From Straminergon stramineum (Eukaryota; Streptophyta; Bryopsida; Hypnales; Calliergonaceae), in NCBI GenBank assembly GCA_963920665.1, contig OY987265.1:15939001-16003000 (forward strand): DNA of 64,000 nucleotides, given 5' to 3'. Made by a program: the position numbers and the translations under genes. The notes under the pieces are model-generated. The model did no database searches and was not told where the DNA came from. It was given only the letters and a program-made list of their open reading frames with translations. Positions 34,274-45,950 of this stretch are shown one piece after another; position 1 is the first letter of the stretch, and each line of letters begins with the position of its first letter.

Positions 34274-35350
34274 ATATCACAAATTTTCTAAAATATACTA
34301 CAAAATCAACAAAGCAATGGTTTGGAATGATATTGAAGGATTAAAATCATTCAACATAGGGATGTTGACCTTACTCTAGTAAAAAAATATGGATGATTGT
34401 AACCCTTTAAAGACTAAAAGATAGTCCAAATTTCCAAAATTATGAAAGATTTGTTATAAAAAGAAACTTTTAAAAATAATTTAATGACTACTCTCAAACA
34501 ATAGTCCATAAAATTAGATCAACTACTAAACTAAATAACATTAATTAATTAAATTGGAAGCCAAAAATCAAAAATTCCTTTAAAATTGGATTGTAAATTG
34601 AATATTAGTGATTTTCACAAGTCAAATCTTTTTCCCTTTTAGTTCAAAATATTAAGTTCTTATCATAACGATTTTGAATGGACTTTTATTTTTTTTATTC
34701 AAGTTGTTTTCGAAGGGTCATTTTTTGACCTGGAAAAGTTATTTTTTGAGGCAAGACTTGCTAGAAACTTTTGAATTAAATAAAAAAAGTGTGTAAAGCA
34801 AGGTCTTTAGAATCTATATTTCAAAATTCTTAGTGAACCAAAAAAATCTACAAAATAAACTATGGATGAATAAGGGCATTTTTGTAAGTTTAGATGTATT
34901 TGTATTCATTTGTTGTTTGGAATTTGAACATCTAGACCTAAAGGGGTGAACAAATAATTCTCTAAATAGGTATTAAAAAGCCTTTTTCTTTTTTTAAGTA
35001 GTGATTTATTCACAAATCTCAAAAGGGTTGAAGTGTAAGATAACCTTGCTCAAGATGAAAATATGTTTATCAATAAAACTTCATAATAAAGCCTTGAGAG
35101 AAAAATGGACTTTGAACCAAGAATCCTTATTAGAAGAAAGTGATTCTTAGGCTAAGTTCACTTTGGACAAGAACCCAATTCTATTCTATAGAATTCACTA
35201 AAAATGAAAGGTGTCCTTTACATGCCAAGTATGTGCCTAATATAAGAGAAGCATGACAATAGAGCTATTTATTGGCCACCATTACCTTGCACCTATATTC
35301 ACCTTTTCACCCCCATGGATTTATATGGACAAATTAGAAATAAATAAATA

Positions 35351-35395
<45 letters not shown>

Positions 35396-35850
35396 TAACA
35401 ATAAGCCATGAAATTAGAAGAATCTTTGATATATTATATGCAATGAAAAGGAAAGATTAAAAAAAATTCTCATCATTGTATTAGAAGTAAGTTTTTTCAT
35501 CACTTTTGAACAACCATAGATTTAGTCATACTTCTAGGCATTTGCCCAGCCAACCAAGTTTAGTTGAAGACAAAATATTCTTCTACTATTTCTATATAAG
35601 GTCATATTTCCAGGCCTTGTCTAAAGAAACCAATCGAAGAAGAATTTGTAAACTTGGTTGGCATAATTTTAGCTATAAAAAAACAAATGTATCAAAGAAT
35701 CATTTACTTTGAAGTTCTCCAGATTTGGTAATTGATTTTGATCTATAATAGAAGGTCTCTTCTAGTTTGTGACTAGAAATTGTGGTTTAACTTCAAGTTG
35801 GACTCAATATATACTATTAAAAAGTATTGTCAAGAACTTTCTAAGAGTAT
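34274..35850. other. AT-rich spacer, no gene
   Basis: Very AT-rich, with frames of at most 68 codons and no paired termini. It contains the (AT)n run listed separately. Confidence 0.45.
35355..35392. repeat. (AT)n microsatellite
   Basis: An uninterrupted alternating A/T run of about 18 dinucleotides. Confidence 0.95.
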
Positions 35851-36133
35851 ACATTAGGAAAATTCTGAGGTCAAGGGAAGGTTGCAAGTTTTAGATTTTT
35901 GGCCCCCCCGTGGTGCAAATACAAAAAAAGAAAAAATATATTTTTTTAAACAAAAATATGAAAAAAAGATAAAAGATAAAAAAAAAGTCAATCTGATGTG
36001 GTGTTGACATGTCACTAGCAGTGCCACGTCAGATTCCAAATTTTAAAAAATAAAAAATAATTTTTTTTCCATAATTGCACCACGGGGGTGCACAACTTGT
36101 AGCCTTGTTGAGACCATAGAATTTTCCTAATGT
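35851..36133. mobile_element. MITE, 283 bp, ends ACATTAGGAAAATTCT
   Basis: ACATTAGGAAAATTCT is exactly complemented by (AGA)ATTTTCCTAATGT apart from one position. An inner pair GCACCACGGGGGTGC / CCCCCCGTGGTGC extends the arms. The AT-rich core has no ORF. Superfamily unknown. Confidence 0.75.
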
Positions 36134-36902
36134 CATGCAATTGATTTGAATGGAAGAAACTTTTGTGTGTGGGACTTTCTTTAAGAATTGATAACATTAT
36201 AAACTGATTTAAAAGTCATTTGAGTCAATTCCTTAACACATTGTGATAATCATTGTGCAAATCAACACCCTTGAGTTTACTTTGACAACAAGGCAACTAT
36301 GATCCTTCATTTGTTTCCCCCTACTCACATAGAAGTGAATGATGATTGTTTTGATTGTCGATGTTAAAAAAAGTATCACTGATTCTGGTAATCATATTGA
36401 ATCTTCACTAGTGTTTAGTTTACAACACTAAAAAATATCACCAATACATAGAAACTTGCTCCAACACTGTATAAATAAACCCCTTCTACTTGAAAATGAA
36501 CAATTTGACAAAGGTATTTGTAGAACAAATTTTGCTCAAAAAATGAGACAATTTTTGTTGAGAGAATATATTCCCCCTTGAAAAGATAAATCCCCCTGTT
36601 TTCCAATGAATGAAATGGCTCAAATTTTGTCAAATCCAAAGACCAAATTGCTCTTTATAGATGAATCACACTTTTCTATGAACAAGTAGATTTTCATCCA
36701 CATTTTACATGTTTCATCTATTGAGATGGATAGCTTCATCACTTCATTAAAGACATTGTTCAAGATCTGGGTTTGAGAGCTATTATAGGGAGCCCTCTTT
36801 CCCCCTACTTCACAAAAGAAATGCACTTGGAATGTTATGTGCAGATCACCATCTTGCCTTCATTGAATACCAATGTTACTATAGAAATTTTACTCACTTA
36901 AG
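36134..36902. other. Spacer, no gene recognised
   Basis: Two minus-strand frames of 68 and 74 codons have no recognisable domain. Confidence 0.4.
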
Positions 36903-37452
36903 CAATGATGCTAGCATGTGAGCCTAGAAATACGAGCCTATGAGCCTACGTGTAAGTAGATATTCTACAACTATTGAAGGTGTTTATAACGTACATACTT
37001 ATGATATGAGTACCCTAGAACCATGTAAGGTGCTTGTAATGTAGGTACCTATAATATAAATATACTATAACCATGGAAGGTGCCTATAACATAGGTACAT
37101 AAAATATAGACACCCATAATATAATTAGGCACTTATTATATAAACATCCTATAATTGTGGAGGGTCCCTATAACATAGATACCTAAAGCATAGACATAGA
37201 TAATATAATTAGGCACTTATTATATAAACATCTTATAAACATGGAAGGTGCTTACAACATAGAAACCTATAATATGAACATCCTATAACTATGGAAGGTG
37301 TTTATAACATAGGTACCTACAACATAGATACCTATAATTTTAAACATCCTATAACTATCAAAGGTATCTATAATATAGATACCAATAACATAAGACCCTA
37401 GGCTTCTAAGCACATGGGCTCAAGATCCTAGGCTCACATACTAGCAACCATG
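36903..37452. mobile_element. hAT-like element built around a degenerate minisatellite
   Basis: The ends CAATGATGCTAGCATGTGAG and (complement) CATGGTTGCTAGTATGTGAG pair, followed by subterminal GAGCCTA repeats. CTCACTTAAG before and CTCATTCAAG after match at 8 of 10 positions, an old target duplication. The interior (36960-37400) is an irregular tandem array with GGAAGGTG..TATAACATAGGTACCTATAA units spaced 50-80 bp. The TGTGAGC subterminal motif links it to the element at 29427. Confidence 0.7.
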
Positions 37453-37666
37453 CTCATTCAAGGGGGGTGAATAGCACCTCCCCATATTTTGCAAAAGTCT
37501 CCAACAAACTAAGGAAATGAGTATAGCTTCCCTTGACTTGCTTGAACTCACCAAAACTCTTCTACCCCTCTCTTGGATGAGTACCCCTCTCTTGGATAAG
37601 TACAAGATTCAACAAATGGAGTTAAAGATTCTTCGTTATCCACTCATCACCTTCCAAATCTATGTC

Positions 37667-38310
37667 TATAGTAGAATCACCCATTACCAGCCACTTGAGC
37701 ATTTGGTATATGATTTGGAGTAGTAGAAGGCATCATTAAATTTTTGCCTTGTAGAGAGATAGAAATGATGGGCATTGTCCAATTTTCTTAATTTTTTTTT
37801 CTGAAATTCAAATTGTTATGAATTTTAGAAGCCCAAAGTTGGCTTGCTCCCATCCCCAATGCATAGATTCTTCCATCACTGCTCAAGTGCTCATCTAAAG
37901 ACTAATTTGGCTCTCAAAACGAAGCACATATGTCATAACAATGATGACTGGAAGATGGTAGGAAACCAAAAAACTAATGGTTACTTATTGGTCATCTCTC
38001 TGTTGAATTTCCCATTACCTATGTACTGAGGTCAGGGTGGATTGACCCCCTTGCTCGTCCCCCCAAGTCATCCCAGGGGTGCATGTAAAAAAAAAGACCC
38101 CCTATTTTGTGCTTCATTAATTTATGTTCTCTACGTCTCCTTTCTAATTTGGGGCCTCTGATTGCAAATCTGAATTCAAAATTTGCAAATTTTATCATGT
38201 GTGAAAAATAAAAAATTTCAGGGTTTTTACTTGGGGATGAGCGAGGGGGTCAATCCACCCCGGCCTGTACTGACCATGGGTCTTGGCTGGTCATGGGAGG
38301 TTCTACCATA
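37667..38310 (+). mobile_element. TATGGTAGAACC-ended element, copy B, interrupted
   Basis: It starts TATAGTAGAATCACCC and ends GGTTCTACCATA. It matches copies A and C except for 244 bp in the middle, which are the hAT MITE at 38030-38265 plus one target duplication. It ends about 500 bp upstream of the PGDH start codon and so may lie in that gene's promoter. Confidence 0.85.
38030..38265. mobile_element. hAT-like MITE, 236 bp, exact 8-bp target duplication
   Basis: The termini GGTCAGGGTGGATTGACC and (complement) GGCCGGGGTGGATTGACC continue as near-perfect 33-bp repeats. TGTACTGA lies on both sides (38022-38029 and 38266-38273). Copy A of the host element keeps the empty site TGTATTGA, so the insertion is shown directly. 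An 8-bp duplication fits hAT. The interior is AT-rich and non-coding. Confidence 0.9.
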
Positions 38311-38566
38311 CAACGACAGAGCTCCCTACTGTGACTCCCCCTGTGAGTCTGACAGCTTCCACCGAAGGAAAAGGGCAGGAATTGCTAAAGATTCCACCGG
38401 ACAAAACTGAATGGCACCCCGGCCTTCGAAAGTAGTGAAATGGAGTCACCAATCCATGGTAACGCTTGCTGTCTGGGGACCAACGACGAGGACCAACAAC
38501 GAAGGAATCAAACAGAAGCAAACTGAAGAGCACACAGGGTTTAGCAATTGGTAGGCACCAGGGTTT

Positions 38567-38965
38567 ATGACCCAAGCCCAATCCTCCTCCCACTTGCCTG
38601 TCTCCCTGCAGCAGGCCAGCCAGGCCAGCTTCAATCTCCCATTCCCTTTCTCACATCTCCCAATTCTCAAGGTAGTCTACTTGTATCCCCAATTCCAAGC
38701 CCAAGTCTTCCGCATTCTCGCACACGAGCTTTCTCTGTGTCGCTGGCTGGTTGCAATTCGATTGCAGGCTTGCCATTTGGGACTTGGGGTCATTTCCAAT
38801 TTCGCAGTTTTCTGGCCATGGCGACTATGGCCGCGGTCAGGGGTGTTATGTCTCCCGTCACGCCTCAAGCGGGAGCACCTCAGCAGGGGCGCCAATTGTC
38901 CTCTTGCGTTGTGCTTAGACGGGATTCTTGTTGTTTACGTGGTGGTCGTGCGAATTTCGGGGTGA
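38567..38965 (+). promoter_or_regulatory. Possible overlapping upstream ORF in the PGDH leader
   Basis: An ATG at 38567 opens a 132-codon frame that overlaps the PGDH start in another frame. If transcription begins upstream of it, this frame could reduce PGDH translation. The transcription start cannot be located from the sequence, so this is conditional. Confidence 0.2.
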
Positions 38966-41900
38966 ATTTGGGGGTTACGAGGCGGAGCGTTGGTGCTGTG
39001 GTGAAGGTGGCGGCGGTGAATTCCGCGGTGAGTAGTACTCCGACGACGAGTGAGAGCGAGAAAGGGATTGTAAAGCCGACTGTGTTGGTGGCGGAGAAAT
39101 TGGGCGCCGCGGGGATTGAGCTTCTGGAGAAAGTGGCGACCGTGGATTGCTCGTATAATTTGTCGCAGGAGGATCTGTGCGCCAAGATTTCGGAGTGCGA
39201 TGCGTTGATTGTGCGGAGTGGCACCAAGGTCACCAGAGAGGTTTTCGAGGCCTCCAAAGGTCGCCTCAAGGTAGGAAAGAATTTCTACTGCTCATAAACC
39301 TCCAGTTTTGTAGATCCGGAGCACATGGTGGAGTGGACGCGTCGTTCCAGTTTAACGTGATTCTTTTACCGGGTTTTTAATTCTAGACGTTCGAGGACCA
39401 ATGTGGATCGCGTAGAGTATGGGCTCCATTGATGCATTACGAGCTTCGGGGGATTTCATAGCGTGGTCGTTTCGTTTTGGTTCCGGGGTTGACAGGGTTT
39501 GTGGAATTCTTTTGCTTCCGAGCTTCGGACATTCTATGGTTATGGTTCGGACATGTATGTGTTACTGCGATTGGTATGGTTTGTGGAATTCTTTTGCTTC
39601 CGAGCTTTTGGCACATCGCATTGTGATGGTTCAGACATGTATGTGCGTGAGACCGCGATTGACAGGCGGTGGATGGGATTTTGGGGCCATTTTTTGCAGG
39701 TTGTGGGCCGAGCTGGCGTTGGCATTGACAATGTGGATCTCCAAGCCGCGACGGAAGTGGGTTGCTTGGTGGTGAATGCCCCGACGGCCAACACCGTGGC
39801 GGCCGCCGAGCACGGCATTTCGCTGCTCACTGCCATGGCTCGCAACGTGGCTCAGGCGAGCGCGTCCATGAAGGCAGGCCAGTGGCAGCGCAACAAGTGG
39901 GTGGGCGTGTCTCTGGTGGAGAAGACTTTGGCCGTGATGGGTTTCGGCAAGGTGGGGTCGGAGGTGGCTCGTCGCGCCAAGGGCCTCGGAATGCACGTCA
40001 TTGCGCACGACCCTTACGCCTCGGCGGAGCGCGCCAAGGCCTTGGGCGTGGAGTTGGTGAGCTTCGAGGACGCACTGTCCCGAGCGGACTTCATCTCCCT
40101 GCACATGCCGCTCACGCCCACCACCGACAAGATCTTCAACGACGAGAGCTTCGGCAAGTGCAAGAAGGGTGTGCGCATCGTCAATGTGGCAAGAGGAGGC
40201 GTGATCGACGAGCCGGCACTCGTGCGCGCTCTGGATGCGGGCATCGTGGCGCAGGTTAGTTCAATTCTTTTTAATGAGAATTGAACAGGTTTTGAGCCAA
40301 GGAGACATGCATGTTTGCAGGTCGTGGTTAGGTTAGGCGGGAATGATCGTGAGGATTTTCCTTGTTTACCTTGTTTTCTGAATTTCAACGTGCAGGACCT
40401 GTGCTGAGGTGCGGGTGTTAGGTGTGTTGTGGTACAGGCTGCCTTGGATGTGTTCACTGTGGAGCCGCCTGTAGCAGGCGATCCCCTTGTGAATCATGAG
40501 AATGTGATCGTAACTCCTCATCTTGGTGCGAGCACCAAGGAAGCTCAGGTAACCCCTGATGCTCTCGAAGACTGGGTTTTTGCAGTTTACAGTTGATAGA
40601 CTGGCATTATTATGATTATAGTTAGGCGTCACTTGCAATTTTGTTAGTAGAATTGCACTTGTGGATCGGTTTATTGTTCGAAAAGATCAGAATGGTGCTT
40701 CTCTCTCGTTCATCCACTGAAGGTGGTCACTGGTCAGTAGTCTCAATTAGTTATCCTGAGTGTTCTGACTTGCAATAATCGGTTGATTTATTGACGTGGC
40801 AAACTTCTTGCAGGATGGAGTTGCCGTTGAAATTGCTGAGGCTGTGGCGGGTGCTTTGGCTGGAGAGCTTTCAGCAACAGCAGTCAATGCACCTATGGTT
40901 CCTGCAGAGGTCAACCCTCTGCCATTCCCGGTCTTGGATCTGTGTAATTTTTCAATTTATGCTTTTGAGCGCAGTTACTTTCAAGTTGTGTGAGACCTAA
41001 CAACCTTGCATCTGTCCCTAGCTCTGTTTAAACCCCTAAAGAACCAAAGGACCTAATTGAACCTCTTGTCTATTGTAGCAGTTTTAAATTAGGTCATTAG
41101 GAAGCTTTCTATCGTCCAATTTGATTGATTGATTGATTGATTGACCAACACATGCAATGTCCGTCACTGATTCTGGTGATTCAAAATTAGGTCGCCGTCG
41201 GAGTTAGAATTTTCTCAATATGATCAATTGAAATTGGTCGCTTTAAAAGCATCAATCCTGGTCCTTCAGGGGTCAAGCAAGTAACGTAGTCAACCGCCTG
41301 AAATTTTTGAACATCTGCTAGGAGACTTGGCAATGGAGAGTCAGAGGCAAGAATCACTGTATCTGATTTTCTGAACCTCTTTGTTATTTTCAACAGGTTA
41401 TCACGGAGCTGGCCCCGTATGTGACCCTGGCAGAGAGGCTTGGAAGGCTTGCAGTGCAATTGCTGTCGGGTGTGGCTGGTGTGAAGGCCGTGAAGGTGGT
41501 CTACAGATCCGCCCGTGCTGATGACGACTTGGACACTCGGCTACTGAGAGCCATGATCACCAAGGGCTTGATCGAGCCAGTGTCGAGCGCATTCATTAAC
41601 CTTGTGAATGCCGACTACGTGGCCAAGCAACGTGGCTTGAAGATCAGTGAGGAGAGACAGCCCACCGATGGTCCTATCGAAGTGCCATTGGAGTCTATCG
41701 CGGTAAGCTCTCCCAAGTACTACACAGTGTGTTCTCCTCTTCGTTGCTCTTGTTTATGCATATGATTACTGGAGTCGGTGATTGAGCATAACCCTCTCCT
41801 CCACATTAAGATGTACGCATCTATTATCGTCACTAATTACAACTAAGCTTAGTTACTTTTATTAAACACAAATTATTTTTATTGTATCTTACTGTTCACT

Positions 41901-43318
41901 GAAAGAGGATACCAACCCCCTTTAGCATGCATTGTTTGGACATTGTCTGAATAAGTTATGAATTTTCAAAGTAATGTCTCTAGGTGCACCAAAAAACAAA
42001 AAACAATAGTAGGCTCTCCTAGACTCTCATGTTTTCATTGTGTACATCCTGTATAATCATTATCTAGGTTATTGTGACGCTTTTTGATCAAAATGTAGGT
42101 GCCGCATATGGGGCAGTGTTGATTTGATTCTTGTTGTACGTACCTTAGGTGAAGATTGTCATATTTTGGAGATCTATTGCTCTCTCAAAGAGTCTGAGAG
42201 GATGGGATTATGACAAAGTCTTGATTCTCATTTCCAACTGCAATGGGCCGAGCAGCAATGCAAGTGACAAGAGAGGGTTATGAATTTGTTGCCTCTTTAT
42301 CCTACGGAGAGAGATTAAGCAATGGGTTTCAAAATGTTTGAATATGTATCAAGTTATGGTGACCAACGAAAATGATACTAGCTTGTGTTAAAAAAGGACT
42401 CAGTTAATAGCATATTGGGGGTCATCATTGCAAAGAGCGAATTTCTTATATCTAGTGACTTGTGGCATTCTAAGATTGTTGGTTACGGTTTTTAGAAATT
42501 TTCAATTAAGAGTGTTCTGAGGAACGTCTTGAGAAAGGTACTAATAAGATGTAAACAGACACAAGAATTATTCATTTATATTTAGGGTGGAGATGCTTGT
42601 GGTGGTTTTCTTCTTGTTGGAAGCTACGGAACTCAATGAAAATATGACATGATGATTTAAAAGCAATAGTATCTTGTTGGGACTCATCGTTCCAAAGCAT
42701 ATTTTTCTTATGTCTAGTAGTGACTTGTGATTTCAGGGATACCATTGTGGCACCCGAGATTGCCAAATAGGGTTGTTGAATTCTCCAATCAGTGATAACT
42801 ATACTGAGGAATGCATGATGCTTTCCAGTGAATGTGATTTACATTGAGCATTAACTGGACAGAGTCATTTGAAGTTTTACTTCTCTGTTTGAGTTAAAGA
42901 GACACCTATGATTAGCGAAGCATTTGCTAACTGATGATTTACGTGTTACAATCAGATCACCATTGCAGGCGTTGAATCGAAGTTCGCAAGCTCGGAGCAA
43001 GACGGAGCCATTCATCTTGAGGGCAAGGTGAAGGGCGGCGTGCCCTATTTGTCCCAAGTGGGGAGCTTCGGCGTGGATGTGAGTCTGGAGGGCAGCGTCA
43101 TCTTGTACCGACAGGTGGATCAACCAGGCATGATTGGGCAGGTGGGGACGATTCTTGGGGAAGACAACGTGAACATCTCCTTCATGAGTGTGGGCAGGAA
43201 GTCACCTCGACAGCACGCTGTCATGGCTATCGGGGTGGACGACGAACCCTCCAAAGCCACCCTTCAAAAATTGGGCGACATTCCGGCTGTCGAGGAGTTT
43301 GTGTTCCTCAAATTATGA
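38818..43318 (+). CDS. PGDH: D-3-phosphoglycerate dehydrogenase, plastid type, six exons
   Basis: It oxidises 3-phosphoglycerate to 3-phosphohydroxypyruvate with NAD, the first step of the phosphorylated serine pathway in plastids. Exons are 38818-39270, 39700-40254, 40438-40548, 40814-40909, 41397-41702 and 42956-43318. All introns are phase 0 with GT-AG ends. They join to 627 aa, a normal plant length. Residues 1 to about 80 resemble a transit peptide. The NAD-binding G-F-G-K-V-G is at 232-237. The catalytic set is R316 (A-R-G-G), E345 (V-E-P-P) and H364 (H-L-G-A-S-T). The allosteric substrate-binding domain is around 390-540. The C-terminal ACT domain is around 556-620 ([10 protein letters not shown]). 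The ATG at 38818 (GCC-ATG-G context) is the first in-frame one, though the frame stays open upstream. All key residues are present. A repeat-rich 1.25-kb intron 5 and a hAT MITE upstream are the only oddities. Confidence 0.95.
41027..41144 (+). repeat. Element end and (TTGA)n microsatellite inside PGDH intron 4
   Basis: TTTAAACCCCTAAAGAACC at 41027 resembles a TTAA-class terminus without a visible partner. A (TTGA)6 run follows at about 41121-41144. Both lie wholly within the intron. Confidence 0.5.
42407..42738 (+). repeat. Direct duplication in PGDH intron 5
   Basis: About 65 bp around CTTATATCTAGTGACTTGTG (42407-42472) recurs diverged at 42665-42738 (CTTATGTCTAGTAGTGACTTG). It lies inside the largest intron. 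Confidence 0.6.
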
Positions 43319-45017
43319 AGCCATCGATTTTCTATCTACCCTTTTGGTCACCAATATGAAGGATTGGTGTGCTAGAGTCGTTCTCCTCCAAAGCTTCCTT
43401 GACAGATGCCCCTGTTTTAAGTAGTATTAAGCACCTTACATTCCAATGTTAAGGTTTGAGACTTGTGTACCCTAGAACCTGTGGGAATGGTTGGGTATAT
43501 TTTGCACTAGTAGGAAAAAATTTCTTGTCGACTCCGTTTGGAGAATATTTGGGGCTACCGTACTGCTGGTTGCTGGTGGTAGAAACTTTGGCACTGGGTT
43601 TCTGGGTATTCCCACTTATTTGGGAAAAGGCTTATGCCATAACTGAAGCCCGTTCACTCTTACTGTACCAATTTGTTTGGATTGATAATTACTGAAAATA
43701 ATTATTTCACGACTCATTGAGTTTCCTTTCTTTTTCTCTCTCCAAGGTCTCTTCGATTGCCGATTCCTTAGGTTTTACCTTTGCATTCACGTTTGACTGT
43801 CCGTCTGCTTCAAATCACAGCCCTTTGACTCATATCCTGAAGATGAAATCAACTCTGCTTATGCATCCGAATCTGATTTGCTTATTTGCTGCGTCCTGGA
43901 CCTCAACCCCTGGAACTACTCCAGCTATTGACTTCAGATCATTACTTACCCGTGTAAGGATCATCTACTGTAAATGGAACAGTCTTGCACCAGAAACTGG
44001 TGGACAAGGTGCTAATGGAGATGGATTGCAAGATGAACTACATAATGCTCAACAGCATAATTGGACATAATACCAATCTACTCAATCAAGAATGTCCAAA
44101 CCAAAAGCTTTTAGAGGATTTAAGGGCTCCAATGAGATCGGGACACCATAGGAACACATATTCCTCAACCACAGATCTTGACATCAAGAAACTCGTCATT
44201 CTCAAAAAAAATTCCCTAAACATACAAGTTGGTTCAAGCACAAGGAGAATAACTCAAACCCTACGACCCAACAAGACTAAAGACGGATTCCATTGATGAT
44301 TTAATTCTTCAACCCAGACCACGCGGATCTAGATTGAATCTCTTGAAGAAGCCCGATTGTTTCCAAGGCCGTCAACAAATAAGGAGCGAGCGCTGAACCG
44401 AAAGAAGCGAGGCTGGGGATCAACAAGCATCATCCAGAACAGATGTTACCCATCCACAAAAGTCTGGTCCCCCGTTTCTCCAAGACCTAGAATTCCATGG
44501 ACAGGCACACGTGTCCTAGACGGTGAATCTTGATTCCCTCCCTCAGTTTCTCTTTGAGAAGGTCCATGCCACACATTCAAGCAAAAGCAAAAGACCCACC
44601 TCCACTAACCCATGAAATTTGGAACAGGAGCAGCAGCTTCCACAGTAACTTCTAGAAGCTTACAAAACCAAGCCAACAGAACACCAACTCTACAATCAAA
44701 TTGAGCCCACTCCGTCTCAAGCGCTATCGTACTGCGCTGCTGTACTCGGGGTCTTTCCTTCACAAACTATATTCTGTTGCAACTGGGTGTATGAGGTGAA
44801 GGTGGGGGTGGGAAGAAAGATAAGTTAGGGTAAGCTAGTAGGAGGCATGGATAAGAGGAGGCCTGCGAGTTTGCGTTTCCATCTCGATCTAGGGTTCTAT
44901 GGAAGAATCTTCTTTCTGTGGAAGAAACTGGACCACTTGCCTGCAGGAGAATCTAGCATCTGAGGTCGAATCCAGGGCTGGATAGAGAGAAGGTAGTGTA
45001 GAAGGGAAGCATTCCCA
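43319..45017. other. PGDH 3' region and low-copy, gene-like spacer
   Basis: The PGDH 3' UTR probably occupies the first few hundred bases. 44300-45000 is richer in GC. Its minus strand shows AACCCTAGATCGAG, a sequence common in plant leaders, but no frame longer than 60 codons follows in that direction. Plus-strand frames at 43717-44070 (117 aa) and 43985-44296 (103 aa) are unrecognised. Confidence 0.35.
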
Positions 45018-45247
45018 TTAACCCCTAAACGACGCGGCGGACGTTTTTTGTCCGATGAATGACAAGGAATTCTCCTATATAAGACAGAATTGCAACTATT
45101 CATCTTCGGAATTAGGGGTGGAAAGGGGAGATCTTCTACAGTAGTTTGACTCCCAATGAATATTTTTGTTTTTTCTAAAGTGGATGAGGTCACACGGTTC
45201 CAAAAGGGCTGATTTCCACGGTCACCAACCTGGCGTACAAGGGTTAA
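45018..45247 (-). mobile_element. TTAA-flanked MITE (~235-bp family), copy d
   Basis: TTAACCCCTAAACGACGCGG at the left and TGGCGTACAAGGGTTAA at the right give 230 bp with TTAA on both sides. Reversed, it matches copies a and c along its whole length, so it is well preserved. Confidence 0.9.
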
Positions 45248-45668
45248 GGTAGACCAACCTATTACCACCCTAATTTTGCAATTTGAGTGTATATATTGGG
45301 ACCAACTCCAAGAGGGGCACATATTTTTTTAGAGGTGTGCGCATGTTCCACAAATCAAACCCAACTAGAATTATAAATTTTCCAATAAAAATTGTAATTT
45401 CTATGAATTTCTAAGGTGGTCTACTTGAAATTACAAAACCACTTGTAGACTAGAGTCATAAACATCCTAAAATAACCTATAACCGTCATTTCATGTGCCT
45501 ATTAGCACTTGAGTATCTACCAATCAAGAATTGATAGGTCACCCAAGTTGGAATTATTGCACAAAAATTGTCAGAAAAATAAATGGATATAGATGAATTC
45601 CATGGTGGAGATGGGGCCAAAAATAGGATGGCGGAAATAAGAAGTTGGCAGAAATGGGTTGGTCTACT

Positions 45669-45826
45669 TTAACCTTGAAAAGACGAGACCTAATACCAAC
45701 TAAAGATACCTTGTCAAAAATAATTCAATTTATGGATTAGTGAGTTAGGTGCATTCTTCGTTTCTTTAGTAATCTAGAAAGTCATCTATCGACCACTTTT
45801 GGGTCTTTGTGGCGATTTAGGGTTAA
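45669..45826 (+). mobile_element. Short TTAA-flanked element, second copy
   Basis: It starts TTAACCTTGAAAAGACGAG and ends GGCGATTTAGGGTTAA. It shares TTAGGTGCATTCTTC and GTCATCTATCGACCAC with the copy at 3948. Length is 158 bp. Confidence 0.7.
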
Positions 45827-45950
45827 TCCTGAAAAGACAAGAGCTATCGCCTAGGTAGTCACCCAAAAATGATTTTGGGACCAATAGGTGCATTCTTCAT
45901 ATCTACAATGATATAGAAAATCATATATTAGCCATCTTTTGGCTTCAACA
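45823..45950 (+). mobile_element. Short TTAA-flanked element, third copy, right end lost
   Basis: TTAATCCTGAAAAGACAAGA reuses the terminal TTAA of the previous element. It continues through ATAGGTGCATTCTTCAT and TCATATATTAGCCATC before the match fades. Confidence 0.6.

Noticed and set aside
39762..40259. 165-aa plus-strand and 157-aa minus-strand frames over PGDH exon 2
   Set aside because: They overlap a strongly conserved PGDH exon in other frames and owe their length to its high GC.
44897..45322. 141-aa minus-strand frame
   Set aside because: Its middle is a TTAA MITE also present at four other places, so the frame is accidental.
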